Positions 9,201 to 16,683 of a stretch of 53,514 nt of DNA are shown piece after piece. The first letter of the stretch is position 1. Each line of letters begins with the position of its first letter. Made by a program: the position numbers and the translations under genes. The notes beneath the pieces were generated by a model. It searched no databases and was not told the origin of the DNA. It saw only the letters and a program-made list of their open reading frames with translations. The stretch is from Gammaproteobacteria bacterium (lineage in GTDB: Bacteria > Pseudomonadota > Gammaproteobacteria > SZUA-152): assembly GCA_029882975.1 (NCBI GenBank), contig JAOUJW010000034.1, positions 1 to 53,514 on the forward strand, read 5' to 3'.

Positions 9201-9568
9201 TGGATGCACCGGGTGAAAAAATCCTGGCCACAGCCACCACCCTGGCCGGCCATATTTATTTCACTTCCTATTTGCCTCCGGTACCGGATATCGACACCAA
9301 TCAGACCGTCATCGATTGCTCACCCAGCGAAGGTGAGGGTCGACTGTATACCGTGTCTATGGAAGACGCTACGGCGGTAATCGATTACATCGTTACTACG
9401 GACGGCATCTTGACCACGGCTGATCGGCACCGTGATTTAAGTTCCGCCGGTATTCCAGCCGAAGTCGTGTACCTGACCGGCGACAATATCATGGCACCGG
9501 ACCTGTCCAAGGCCAAGGTGAAAACCAAACTGCGCTGGAAGACCTACTGGCATCCCGAGGAACAATAA
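6212..9568 (+). CDS. pilY1: Type IV pilus tip-associated adhesin/assembly protein PilY1
   Basis: About 1118 residues with a signal peptide (KLLPVLLFSMLFFSLPILA). The C-terminal half is the PilC/PilY1 beta-propeller: GDPLHSRPLPINYG, FMGGNDGFMHQF, GGKGMYALDVTNP, NAETGALIWKA and YFGDTGGKIWRVD. An acidic loop, DRSDDDGDNQVNE, is a likely calcium site. The N-terminal region has the position of the usual von Willebrand A domain (PYVMFMLDYQTNLGSS) but lacks a DxSxS metal site. An ATG at 6155 also opens this frame. I prefer 6212 or 6215 because GAGG lies just upstream and the signal peptide is then of normal length. PilY1 caps the pilus with the minor pilins and acts in adhesion, surface sensing and retraction control. 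Confidence 0.92.
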   Translation: MMFTSKQSKLLPVLLFSMLFFSLPILADDSDIYINNVQGSSTKPYVMFMLDYQTNLGSSACTSAGQCDSIAAYLPTLAAGQSYTKFDVLRAVLKKVLEPLGGLNIGLMMSHAHDQGCTGPLDSGCSGGGYVVQRFLEIQPDVFDASGNLVSRDTNKQAFHAKLNNIPIPGGTINHSFQAKELYWEFYRYLTAQGVWSGHLGYRDFGDRTVSTNLDDASIAGGLALRDMAAETNADGLYNTPGTYITPFRLVRNGNVVPDHCAKIFTVNFMFQTTSQDADTDTQIQATTGLNFGRTGGGGPGAAAFSSDDFQAYLNWLYTTDLIEPLAGKQNVTSFFIDSVPADNSADGYANAGGTSSAYEWSDDPEQLVKTLSNMFREILSVSTTFTAASVPVSVLNRAEIIDNVYIALFRADADGKPRWPGNLKKLRLDLADPNALLKDANNVNAVAQDGRIHYDALTYWTDPATLPPANPDRNEVAGRDGRSVARGGAGQKIPGFLGGDPGTTNAAGSRILYYEDTSDATTPVKALDAGTGSNVASDTYFQTNIGSLVDSTKYSYTDIALYMRGYDRSDDDGDNQVNEARPWMLGDPLHSRPLPINYGQSNGATVPDIRIFMGGNDGFMHQFKNTDSTGGQLGTEVWGYMPRLTMGIQQRLLYNQVGSHLYGVDGPPSGFVEYGTNGVPTTARIYFGLRRGGKGMYALDVTNPDSAPTKLWTIEKTSGGQFDELGLTFSAPRVSSLDGYINVTTDNTVVPNVVTRTAVAVFAGGYDVNKDTRAVVGSDDTEGNALYIVNAETGALIWKAVKGTSIGYDPTTKTFTHPQLTDSIPSTVTTADAYLNDGLLDRIYFGDTGGKIWRVDLHPAGSDYIALWPVASVGRHAEATPTNANDRRFFHRIDFVQFKDNTSPYDGIIVGSGDRTDPLSTDTNNAMFMIKDREIYPYMYGAPGLPTRTYIYGPAASSPPAAITTAQLGDVTNNCLQDASCGNNVPSLYYGWKMFLDAPGEKILATATTLAGHIYFTSYLPPVPDIDTNQTVIDCSPSEGEGRLYTVSMEDATAVIDYIVTTDGILTTADRHRDLSSAGIPAEVVYLTGDNIMAPDLSKAKVKTKLRWKTYWHPEEQ

Positions 9569-9614
9569 CGGTGTCCCCAGCCTTTAACTAGAAACTACAG
9601 AAAAGGAAACTAAA

Positions 9615-10013
9615 GTGAACAGATCGACAAAAGGTTTTACCCTCATTGAATTAATGATTGTCATAGTGATTATTGGCATCATCTCCATGGTGGCACTACC
9701 CTCGTTCCAAAAAAGCATGATGAAGGGTAAACGCAGTGACGCCAAATCTTCTTTGATGGACGGGGCATCCAGAATGGAACAGTTCTATCTGGACAATAAA
9801 ACCTACACCACTAACTTGACCAGCATTGGTTTGGGCACCACCTCCCAAGAGGGTCATTATGCCCTTAGCGTTACGGCAGCTACAACCGCTTGCCCCATTA
9901 CGTCCTGCTACGAGATTGTGGCCACGGCTCAAGGCGGACAAACCGATGACACCGGTTGTACTCAGTTAACCTACAACTCCATCGGCGTGAAAGCACCGTC
10001 GAGCTGCTGGTAG
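9615..10013 (+). CDS. pilE: Type IV pilin, PilE/PilA-like minor pilin
   Basis: GTG start with AAAGGA 8-9 bases upstream. Leader STKGFTLIELMIVIVIIGII is cut after Gly7, with Glu at +5. 132 residues. A C-terminal pair of cysteines (CTQ...SSCW) marks a short D-loop, and a second pair (CPITSC) lies upstream. Position as last gene of the cluster and small size match PilE, the minor pilin found after pilY1 in Pseudomonas-type clusters. A major-pilin role cannot be fully excluded, but no sigma-54 promoter precedes it. Confidence 0.9.
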   Translation: MNRSTKGFTLIELMIVIVIIGIISMVALPSFQKSMMKGKRSDAKSSLMDGASRMEQFYLDNKTYTTNLTSIGLGTTSQEGHYALSVTAATTACPITSCYEIVATAQGGQTDDTGCTQLTYNSIGVKAPSSCW

Positions 10014-10164
10014 CCAAGCAGTTGTAAGCATGTCAGCGGCGTCTTATTGGACAGTTCGGTACACCCAGCCTGAGGGACAAATCAGGCGCTACGCCCCCAG
10101 TGCAAAGTGCAAGGACGCACTCTATGCACGATACTATGGAACGCGTTACCCTGGGGACACGCTG

Positions 10165-12072
10165 TCAGTTCGCCTCTAATTGCTGCAATTGCTCCATCAG
10201 GTCCAGCCATTGCGCTTCGAGATCTTGCAACTGAGTCGAAATATCACTTTGTTGCTGCAGCAGTTGTTTCAGTTGCGATTTATGATTGTCGCTGTATATT
10301 TGCGGTTGGGCCAATTCCTCCTGGATTTGCTTCTGCTCCCCTTCAAGATCCCCAATACCGACTTCCAGCTGTTTGATTTTTTTTCGCAAAGGTTCGGTAA
10401 GCGTACGCTGTGCCGCAGCCTGGCGCCGCTGCTCTTTTTTATTGACGGTTTTTGCGTCTTGAGCGGATTGGCTCATGTCGTCACAAGTCTGTGCCGTTAC
10501 CGCTTTGTGCTCCAAGGACCAACGCCGGTAGTCGTCTAAATCGCCGTCAAAAAGATTCACGCTTCTATTAGCCACCAGGTAAAACTGATCGCAGACACTT
10601 TCTAACAAATAACGATCATGGGAAACCAGCAACATGGCACCGGTATAACTTTGCAAGGCATGATTCAGGCTGTGGCGCATCTCCAGGTCCAAATGGTTGG
10701 TGGGTTCATCCAACAACAACAAATTGGGTTTTTGGTAGATTAACAAAGCCAACACCAGTCGCGCCTTCTCACCACCGGAAAACGGTGCCACCGCTTCCTG
10801 TACCCGGTCTCCGTCAAATCCAAAGCCCCCAAGAAAATCCCGCAAATTTTGTTCGGATGCACGCGGGTCCAGACGTTGTAAATGCAACAAGGGTGAAGCC
10901 TGAGCATCCAATTGCTCCAATTGATGCTGGGCAAAATAACCCAAACGCAATCCCGGCGGACGTCGCAGCTCCCCCTCAACCCCGTTCGCCAACTCCCCGG
11001 CCAATAGACGAATGAGCGTGGTTTTCCCCGCGCCATTGGGGCCGATCAAACCCAAACGATCACCGCTGCGCAGGGTAAAATCAATGTTTTCCAGCACAGT
11101 TGTTGCACCGTACTTAACACATCCCTGTTCCAACTGCAGTAACAAGGGCGGTGCTTCAACGGCAGCAAACTCAAAGCGATAGGCGCTGTCCACATGGGCT
11201 TGATCGATAAGCTGCATACGTTCCAGTGCTTTGAGGCGACTTTGAGCCTGCCGCGCTTTGCTGGCCTTGGCACGAAAGCGTTGCACAAAGGCCTCCATGT
11301 GCTTTATTTGTCGCTGTTGCTTACTGTATAAAGCCGTTTGCTGCGCCAAGCGTTGGGCTCTTTGTCCCTCGTATAGAGAATAGTTACCGCTGAACAACAG
11401 CGCCTCGCCTTGCTCCAGCGCCAACACATGATCCACCACTCCATCGAGAAAAACCCGGTCATGAGAAATCAGTAATAAAGTGCCTTGATAGGAACCCAAC
11501 CACTGTTCCAGCCAAATCACCGCATCCAGATCCAAATGGTTGGTGGGCTCGTCCAGCAACAACAAATCGGAACGACACATAAGTGCCTGAGCCAGATTCA
11601 GTCGCATCCGCCAACCACCGGAAAATTGATTCACCGGCAAACTTTGCTGAGCCTGAGTAAACCCCAGCCCATTTAATAATACGGCGGCCCTCGCATTGGC
11701 ACTGTGACCGCCTATGGACTCCAATACCCCATGCCAATGAGCCAACTGCATACCGTCTTCGCCGGCTTCCGCTAATTGCAGCTCTGCCTCCACCTGGCGC
11801 AGTTCCTTATCACCGTCCATTACATAATCCAACGCAGAGCGATTGACAGCGGGTGTCTCCTGGGCCACATGTGCGACGGTCCACGGAGCCGGCACACTGA
11901 ATTCACCCTGATCCTGTCCCAAGCGACCCAATATAAGCTCAAACAGACTGGACTTGCCGCTGCCGTTGGCACCGGTAATACCCACTTTAAATTTGGGATG
12001 AATATTCAGCGACACGTCCCGCAACAATAGCCTGGGTCCACGGCGTAGGTGTAAGCCTTTAAAATACAACAT
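10165..12072 (-). CDS. yheS: ABC-F family ATPase YheS (ribosome-associated)
   Basis: 635 residues with two soluble ABC domains and no membrane segment. Domain 1 carries Walker A GANGSGKSS (about 34-42), signature FSGGWRMRLNLAQAL and Walker B LLLLDEPTNHLD. The linker holds the charged P-site tRNA interaction motif, and domain 2 has GPNGAGKTT, FSGGEKARLVLA and a second DEPTNHLD. The GGWRMRLNLAQALMCRSD segment and the C-terminal charged coiled coil (from about residue 530) are close to E. coli YheS, which is nearly the same length. The family acts on the ribosome E site during translation stalls. Convergent with pilE, divergent from the YbhB-like gene. Confidence 0.93.
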   Translation of the reverse strand: MLYFKGLHLRRGPRLLLRDVSLNIHPKFKVGITGANGSGKSSLFELILGRLGQDQGEFSVPAPWTVAHVAQETPAVNRSALDYVMDGDKELRQVEAELQLAEAGEDGMQLAHWHGVLESIGGHSANARAAVLLNGLGFTQAQQSLPVNQFSGGWRMRLNLAQALMCRSDLLLLDEPTNHLDLDAVIWLEQWLGSYQGTLLLISHDRVFLDGVVDHVLALEQGEALLFSGNYSLYEGQRAQRLAQQTALYSKQQRQIKHMEAFVQRFRAKASKARQAQSRLKALERMQLIDQAHVDSAYRFEFAAVEAPPLLLQLEQGCVKYGATTVLENIDFTLRSGDRLGLIGPNGAGKTTLIRLLAGELANGVEGELRRPPGLRLGYFAQHQLEQLDAQASPLLHLQRLDPRASEQNLRDFLGGFGFDGDRVQEAVAPFSGGEKARLVLALLIYQKPNLLLLDEPTNHLDLEMRHSLNHALQSYTGAMLLVSHDRYLLESVCDQFYLVANRSVNLFDGDLDDYRRWSLEHKAVTAQTCDDMSQSAQDAKTVNKKEQRRQAAAQRTLTEPLRKKIKQLEVGIGDLEGEQKQIQEELAQPQIYSDNHKSQLKQLLQQQSDISTQLQDLEAQWLDLMEQLQQLEAN

Positions 12073-12123
12073 AATAATCGCTGCTTTATGAAGTTGATGA
12101 AGCCCTGAAATTTTTTACTACAC

Positions 12124-12129
12124 TATAAT
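12124..12129 (+). promoter_or_regulatory. Probable -10 element for the YbhB-like gene
   Basis: A perfect TATAAT 77 bp before the ATG, in the 134-bp divergent gap with yheS. No clear -35 at 17 bp, so support is modest. Confidence 0.35.
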
Positions 12130-12206
12130 CAGGAGTAGAAAACCGGAGCGGTTATTTTAAACCTGAAGAGCTGTGTGTCCAGTCAGCAAATCTGCACGAG
12201 GAAGCC

Positions 12207-12680
12207 ATGGTCTTTTGCATCCAATCCAGCGCCTTTAACAACAACGATGTAATCCCAGTACGCTATACCTGTCGAGGTGAAGACGTATCTCCACCGTTGC
12301 AGTGGCAGGACCCACCCAGCGGCACGAAAAGCCTGACTCTGGTGGTAGAAGATACGGACGCCGACCCCCAAACCCCGGAAGCCCCTTGGATTCACTGGGT
12401 TTTGTACAACCTGCCACCTCAGTGCCAGTCGCTACCCGAGGGAGTTCAGACCCGGTCCTTGCCGCCAGGCACCCAATTGGCTTTAAACGACTGGAAAACA
12501 TCGGATTACAACGGACCTTGCCTGGTGAACGGCAAACACCGCTATCGCCATACGCTATATGCCCTGAATACCGTATTGCCGGACCTGGGAAAAATCCCGG
12601 GGAAAAAACTCTTACAAATAGTGCGACAACACGTATTAGCCCAGTCCACGCTGACCGGTGAATTTGAGTCCAACACGTAA
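12207..12680 (+). CDS. YbhB/YbcL family (phosphatidylethanolamine-binding-like) protein
   Basis: 157 residues with the full family pattern: IPVRYTCRGEDVSPPLQW near the start, then SLTLVVEDTDAD, PWIHWVLYNLPP and the ending YNGPC...HRYRHTLYALNTVL. These build the ligand pocket of bacterial PEBP proteins (D-P-D-A, P-x-x-H-W and G-P-C-P/G-x-x-H-R-Y). No signal peptide, hence cytoplasmic like YbhB. The physiological ligand in bacteria is not known. AGGAAG lies just before the ATG. Monocistronic. Confidence 0.9.
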   Translation: MVFCIQSSAFNNNDVIPVRYTCRGEDVSPPLQWQDPPSGTKSLTLVVEDTDADPQTPEAPWIHWVLYNLPPQCQSLPEGVQTRSLPPGTQLALNDWKTSDYNGPCLVNGKHRYRHTLYALNTVLPDLGKIPGKKLLQIVRQHVLAQSTLTGEFESNT

Positions 12681-12899
12681 GCATATCGCTATTTCAGAAA
12701 CAAAAATGCTTCAAGGGAGAAACCTTAACGAAAAATGACCCACGTCAAACAATGCTATAAATCCATAGGATAGAATTTAAAACAGGATAAGAAAAAGGTA
12801 AGGCATGCTAACCGCTACACACAAAAAAACCATTCACACCAAACCCTGCACGTTCTGCAAAGACACAAGTTTTACACAATTCTATACACAATCTCCCGT

Positions 12900-12905
12900 T
12901 ATAAT
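12900..12905 (+). promoter_or_regulatory. Probable -10 element for the HPF gene
   Basis: TATAAT 53 bp upstream of the start, in an AT-rich 278-bp gap that otherwise holds no gene. Upstream TTACAC is too far for a standard -35. Confidence 0.35.
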
Positions 12906-12958
12906 TTATACACGTCAAAGACGTTTGGTGAATTCTGTACGGGATAAATGAGGTGAAT

Positions 12959-13351
12959 ATGAAATTACCCTTGCAAATTACTTATAGAAACATCGAAGCA
13001 ACCGAATCTCTAGACCAGCACATTCGAGCCAAAGCCGAAAAACTCAATAAACACTTTCCACACATCACTCAATGCCAGGTTATATTTGAGTGTTCTCACA
13101 ACCACCAACACAAAGGTAATTTGTACCACACCACCATCGATATCACTGTGCCGGGCAAGGAGATTGCGGCAAGCCGTGAATCACACGATAAACATCAGCA
13201 TGAAAATGCTTATGTAACCATCAGCGATGCCTTCGAAGCTGTGAGACGACAACTGGAAGAACATAGCCAGCGCATGAAAAAACAGGTCAAACATCACGAA
13301 AATCATCCACCCACTATTGACCAACAGGATATCGAACCTTTAGGTGACTAA
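12959..13351 (+). CDS. hpf: Ribosome hibernation factor, HPF/RaiA (YfiA) family
   Basis: 130 residues beginning LQITYRNIEATESLDQHIRAKAEKLNK, the beta-alpha start of HPF/RaiA. DAFEAVRRQLEEHSQRMKKQ forms the second helix, which binds the 30S decoding site. Most N-terminal residues match the family. The middle is unusually rich in His (SHNHQHKGN, HDKHQHEN), and the tail is charged and longer than in short HPF (about 95 aa). I use ATG 12959 with GAGG 5 bases upstream rather than GTG 12953. Not linked to rpoN/ptsN as in E. coli. Confidence 0.85.
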   Translation: MKLPLQITYRNIEATESLDQHIRAKAEKLNKHFPHITQCQVIFECSHNHQHKGNLYHTTIDITVPGKEIAASRESHDKHQHENAYVTISDAFEAVRRQLEEHSQRMKKQVKHHENHPPTIDQQDIEPLGD

Positions 13352-13383
13352 GATTTCACACTGCGTACGCCGCTGATTTTCTG

Positions 13384-13417
13384 TATAATACCGGGGGCGG
13401 TTAGGACTGCCCCCGGG
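13384..13417 (+). promoter_or_regulatory. -10 TATAAT followed at once by a GC-rich 5' hairpin
   Basis: TATAAT at 13384-13389 is followed 2 bases later by CCGGGGGCGGT-TAGG-ACTGCCCCCGG, a hairpin of 11 base pairs with one wobble or mismatch. It would lie at the very 5' end of the transcript of the PhnD-like gene. There is no T-run, so it may protect the mRNA rather than terminate. It could alternatively be the end of the hpf transcript. Confidence 0.5.
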
Positions 13418-13469
13418 AGTGAAACCGTGCCGGGACAAACCATTCAATAGACGTCAAAGGAGTGAATTA

Positions 13470-14318
13470 ATGAAAATGCGGTACGCCACTGCGTTGTACC
13501 ACATCACATTCTTATGGATTCCCTTACTGGCATGGCTTGCACCGGCGGTTAGTGCAGAGGTCGAACCACAGCAATATATTTTGTCAGCGCCTCCGAGGGA
13601 AACCCCCGATAAAGGCCGCGAAACCTATGCGCCCATCGCCGCCAAACTCAGCGACCTCTTGGGTGTAAAAGTTGTCTATGAAGCACCCGCAGGTTGGGCT
13701 GACTACAGCCAAAAAATGCGCAAAAACAAATACGACATTGTCTTTGATGGGCCTCATTTTACCGCCTGGAGAGTCAAACATTTAAATCACACCCCCATCG
13801 CAGCCTTGCCGGGTCAGATTGGCTTTTACCTGATAACGAAGAAGAACACCAACATCAAATCCACTCGATCACTGGTGGGCAAACGTATTTGCGGTATCGT
13901 TTCCCCCAACCTGGGTACCAGTCTGGTATACGAGTTTTTTCCTAACCCCTTATTACAACCCATTCTCCATGAAGTTTCCGGCGGCATGAAAGAAGTGTAT
14001 TCCAGCTTTACCAACGGCGCCTGTGTCGCCGCCATATTACGCAATACCAGTTACCGGCAGCTGCCCAAGAGTGAGCGTTTGAAAATCCGTATCCTTAAAA
14101 AAACCCGCCCCCTTCCCAACCAGACCCTGACAATCAGCCACCGTTTAAAAGAACAAACCCACAAACTTGCAGATTTTTTAGTCTCTAAAGAAGGCGCCGT
14201 GGCAGCCCAAAATCTCTTGTCCCGTTACAGCAAAAAGGCTCGGTATTTTCAACAAACCAAAACCGCTGACTACGCCGGTATCGAAAGATTGCTGGAAGGC
14301 GTGGTCTGGGGTTGGTAA
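13470..14318 (+). CDS. PhnD/SsuA-like periplasmic substrate-binding protein (orphan)
   Basis: 282 residues with a signal peptide ending near PAVSAEV. The PhnD-type order follows: APPRE...YAPIAAKLSDLLGVKVVYE, KYDIVFDGPHFTAWR, GQIGFYLITKKN, LVGKRICGI and GGMKEVYSSFTNGACVAAILRN. This is the phosphate/phosphite/phosphonate ABC-transporter binding-protein fold. ATG 13470 has AAAGGAG at the right distance; upstream frames lack one. No permease or ATPase gene is adjacent, so it may serve a sensor or a distant transporter. The ligand cannot be predicted. Its stop codon is the first TAA of a tandem array. Confidence 0.8.
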   Translation: MKMRYATALYHITFLWIPLLAWLAPAVSAEVEPQQYILSAPPRETPDKGRETYAPIAAKLSDLLGVKVVYEAPAGWADYSQKMRKNKYDIVFDGPHFTAWRVKHLNHTPIAALPGQIGFYLITKKNTNIKSTRSLVGKRICGIVSPNLGTSLVYEFFPNPLLQPILHEVSGGMKEVYSSFTNGACVAAILRNTSYRQLPKSERLKIRILKKTRPLPNQTLTISHRLKEQTHKLADFLVSKEGAVAAQNLLSRYSKKARYFQQTKTADYAGIERLLEGVVWGW

Positions 14319-14509
14319 GAGCCCTCAGCTAAGAAAGAGCCTTCAGTTGGGTAAGAGCCTTCAGCTGGGTAAGAGCCTTCAGCTGGGTAAGAGCCTTCAG
14401 TTGGGTAAGAGCCTTCAGCTGGGTAAGAGCCTTCAGCTGGGTAAGAGCCTTCAGCTGGGTAAGAGCCTTCAGCTGGGTAAAAGCCCTCAGCTAAAAAAAG
14501 CCCAGTTGG
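14315..14509 (+). repeat. 18-bp tandem array of about 10.8 units starting at the stop codon
   Basis: Unit GTAAGAGCCTTCAGCTGG. Units 3, 4 and 6-9 are identical; unit 5 differs by one base (CAGTTGG); units 1 and 10 carry the variant GCCCTCAGCTAA; unit 2 starts GAAAG; an 11th is partial. The TAA in unit 1 is the stop codon of the PhnD-like gene. The non-stop frame would encode (LGKSLQ)n, but it has only a TTG start and no ribosome site, so I do not call it a gene. Confidence 0.95.
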
Positions 14510-14548
14510 AATCGGAAACAGCCTTGCGTTAACAAAGAATCTGGTAAA

Positions 14549-15007
14549 TCAGGGGGTAACTTCATCAAGCAAATTCTGCGACTGCTTTTTTTTACCCTGA
14601 TCCCACTCCTTAATGATAGGACAAGCGCTGTTGCGCTGATCGCACAAATCAATAAGACTGCGGAACTCCTGCCGCAAAGAATCCAACACGGCAATACGTT
14701 CTTCGATTTCGGTTAGCTTGGTTGCCGTAAGATTTCGTATGTTCTCGCAAGCGCCCTCGGGGTCCTGGCGCATACTCAACAGTTCCGAAATCTCGGCCAG
14801 AGTAAATTTCATTTGCTGGGCCCTTTGGATAAAACGGATATTGGCCAGGTCCTTGTCAGTATATTCACGCAAGCCGCTCACATTACGCTGAATCCCTGGT
14901 AACAAACCAATTTTTTCGTAATACCGTAAGGTGTCTGCGCTGATTTGTAACAGTTTGGTTACATTGCCTATTTTAAAGCACTTCCCAGTCATTGTTGTTG
15001 GTTCCAT
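14549..15007 (-). CDS. MerR family heavy-metal-responsive regulator, CadR-like
   Basis: 152 residues. The MerR helix-turn-helix (FKIGNVTKLLQISADTLRYYEKIGLL) is followed by the wing, the dimer coiled coil and three cysteines at 87, 122 and 129. Their spacing (35 and 7) equals that of the Cd(II) ligands I recall for CadR (Cys77, 112, 119). ZntR uses 35 but then a longer gap. So Cd/Pb/Zn-type sensing is likely. It is preceded by its own MerR-type promoter. No efflux ATPase or metal transporter lies beside it, so the regulated target is elsewhere or lost. Confidence 0.85.
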   Translation of the reverse strand: MEPTTMTGKCFKIGNVTKLLQISADTLRYYEKIGLLPGIQRNVSGLREYTDKDLANIRFIQRAQQMKFTLAEISELLSMRQDPEGACENIRNLTATKLTEIEERIAVLDSLRQEFRSLIDLCDQRNSACPIIKEWDQGKKKQSQNLLDEVTP

Positions 15008-15028
15008 GGATTGCCCCCGAAGCGCACC

Positions 15029-15059
15029 ACCATAACACTTTGAGTCGACTCCATGTCAA
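15029..15059 (-). promoter_or_regulatory. MerR-type promoter/operator of the CadR-like gene
   Basis: On the minus strand TTGACA (15059-15054) and TATGGT (15034-15029) are separated by 19 bp, the over-long spacer that MerR proteins untwist. The spacer contains the palindrome GAGTCGACTC, very like the core of zntA/cadA operators. It lies 22 bp upstream of the ATG, so the regulator should control itself. Confidence 0.75.
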
Positions 15060-15159
15060 TACCGTTATATTTTTGTTGTTTTAATATTTCTTTATACCGG
15101 TATAAATTCCATTCTTGGTCGCAAAATTGCATTGTTTCACCAATTACCGGCTTAAACCT

Positions 15160-16251
15160 ATGTCACGACTGTTTAAAAAACTCAAATCCTATCAACCTTT
15201 TGCCAATATGGATCAGCAAAGGGAATACCGACACGCTGTGGCCCGACTCGGCATTTGTTTTGCTGTTACCTGCGCTTTGGCCATTATGGCTTATGCAGGG
15301 AAAATCGCAGGCGTTACCGTGTTACTGGGTTTAAGTTACTTCTTATTCGCGCTGGCATGGGCAGTGATCACTCGGCGTTACCCGGGTGAAATCGACATTC
15401 GCCATAACACCACATTGATCAGCGACACCGGCATGACCGCTGTGCTCATGTATTTGTTGGGAAGCACGGGAGCCGTCCTGTTTCCCGTCTATTTGTTGAT
15501 TATCTCCGGATACGGTTCCCACTTGGGAAAGAAATACTTTACCATCGCCGGCGCAGCCACATTAACAGCTTTTCTGATTACGATGACAGGCTCACCATTT
15601 TGGTGGCAATACCCTGGAGTCAGCCTGGGGCTTGCACTCAGCCTGGTTCTTATCCCGATTCTTCTTCACAAAATGACGCAAGAAAAAGAACAAACTGTAT
15701 ACAAACTGGACCGTGAACTGCAAAAAACTACATACGCTGCCACCCATGACGCCACCACCGACCTGGTCAATCGGTTTTATTTTTTCCAGCGGGTAAAAGA
15801 GGAAATTCAACGAGCCCAGCGTTATGACAAGAACTTCACCATTCTTTACATCGACCTGGATGGCTTTGAACAAATCAATAAAATATACGGTCACAAGTTT
15901 GGCGACGAGGTACTGAAAGTGGTTGCTGACCGCCTGCATGCCTTAATCCGGCGCAGTGATCTCATCGCCCGACTGGGTGGCGATGAATTCGCACTGTTAC
16001 TCTACGATTTATTCCGCACCGAAGATGTCCGTTCTTTCACCCAAAAGCTCATAGAGCATTTATCGCTGCCTATTACCATTCGGCAGTCGGAGGTCTACAT
16101 TACTGCCAGCGTAGGCATCAGCCAGTACCCCAACCACGGCAAAGACCCGGATGTTTTGATCAACAAAGCCGATCATGCCATGCATCAATCCAAGTCAAAC
16201 GGAAAAAACAGTTATACATTTTTTCTGGAAGAAGTGGGTGGTGGTCGATAA
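15160..16251 (+). CDS. Membrane diguanylate cyclase (GGDEF)
   Basis: 363 residues. A cytoplasmic start is followed by about five transmembrane helices (residues 25-185), a linker with coiled-coil character (KMTQEKEQTVYKLDRELQKT) and a GGDEF domain. The active site reads RLGGDEFALLL (near residue 272), with the product-inhibition site RRSD five residues before it. The helix after the linker has THDATTDLVNR, the usual D-x-L-T-x-L-x-N-R. So it should make c-di-GMP and be feedback-inhibited. I chose ATG 15160; a TTG at 15115 would add 15 residues. Neither has a good ribosome site. Adjacent to, but divergent from, the metal regulator. Confidence 0.88.
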   Translation: MSRLFKKLKSYQPFANMDQQREYRHAVARLGICFAVTCALAIMAYAGKIAGVTVLLGLSYFLFALAWAVITRRYPGEIDIRHNTTLISDTGMTAVLMYLLGSTGAVLFPVYLLIISGYGSHLGKKYFTIAGAATLTAFLITMTGSPFWWQYPGVSLGLALSLVLIPILLHKMTQEKEQTVYKLDRELQKTTYAATHDATTDLVNRFYFFQRVKEEIQRAQRYDKNFTILYIDLDGFEQINKIYGHKFGDEVLKVVADRLHALIRRSDLIARLGGDEFALLLYDLFRTEDVRSFTQKLIEHLSLPITIRQSEVYITASVGISQYPNHGKDPDVLINKADHAMHQSKSNGKNSYTFFLEEVGGGR

Positions 16252-16332
16252 GCCCCTTTTCCCGTAACGCTGCGTCCGTTAAACTTGGCACCTACAGTAT
16301 AAATACTATAAATAATAAAAAAGGTGTCTACT

Positions 16333-16683
16333 ATGCAAGCCCTGAGACTGATTCAAATCCTTTTCGTCTGCCTGTACGCTATCATTCTATTGGCCTGCGG
16401 ATCAGCCACAATCCAAACCAACGATCGAGCCACCAGCAAACCAATCCAGTTGCGCGTTCACAACAACTCCAGCAACATCATTGACAGCATCGATGCCAAA
16501 CCCTGCGGCAGTGGCCCAGAACAGTATAAAACCCAAATGACAGGCATTAAGCCACAACAAAAAATAATGTTGGAAATCTACATGTCCTGCGTGGACCTGG
16601 TGGCGACCGACGGATTTGGGACCCCTTTGGCTGAACTGACACAGTTGCGTCTCAACACAAACACTATTTGGAGTATCCGTTAG
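16333..16683 (+). CDS. Small lipoprotein of unknown function
   Basis: 116 residues with signal peptide and lipobox IILLACGS (Cys at about 19). The mature part is about 97 residues, with two further cysteines (KPCGS and MSCVD) that could pair. AAGGTG lies 6-7 bases before ATG 16333. An in-frame GTG at 16324 is a less likely start. The stop TAG is immediately followed by the next start codon, so it is co-transcribed with the NUDIX gene. No family is recognised. Confidence 0.6.
   Translation: MQALRLIQILFVCLYAIILLACGSATIQTNDRATSKPIQLRVHNNSSNIIDSIDAKPCGSGPEQYKTQMTGIKPQQKIMLEIYMSCVDLVATDGFGTPLAELTQLRLNTNTIWSIR

Noticed and set aside
14315-14509. CRISPR array
   Set aside because: Repeats are directly adjacent without unique spacers, are only 18 bp long and have no cas genes nearby.
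14347-14532. Repetitive 61-residue reading frame (LGKSLQ)n
   Set aside because: It is the stop-free frame of an 18-bp tandem array, with only a TTG start and no ribosome site. No reason to think it is translated.
16286-16312. Sigma-54 promoter (TGGCAC) before the small lipoprotein
   Set aside because: No TTGC at the required distance.
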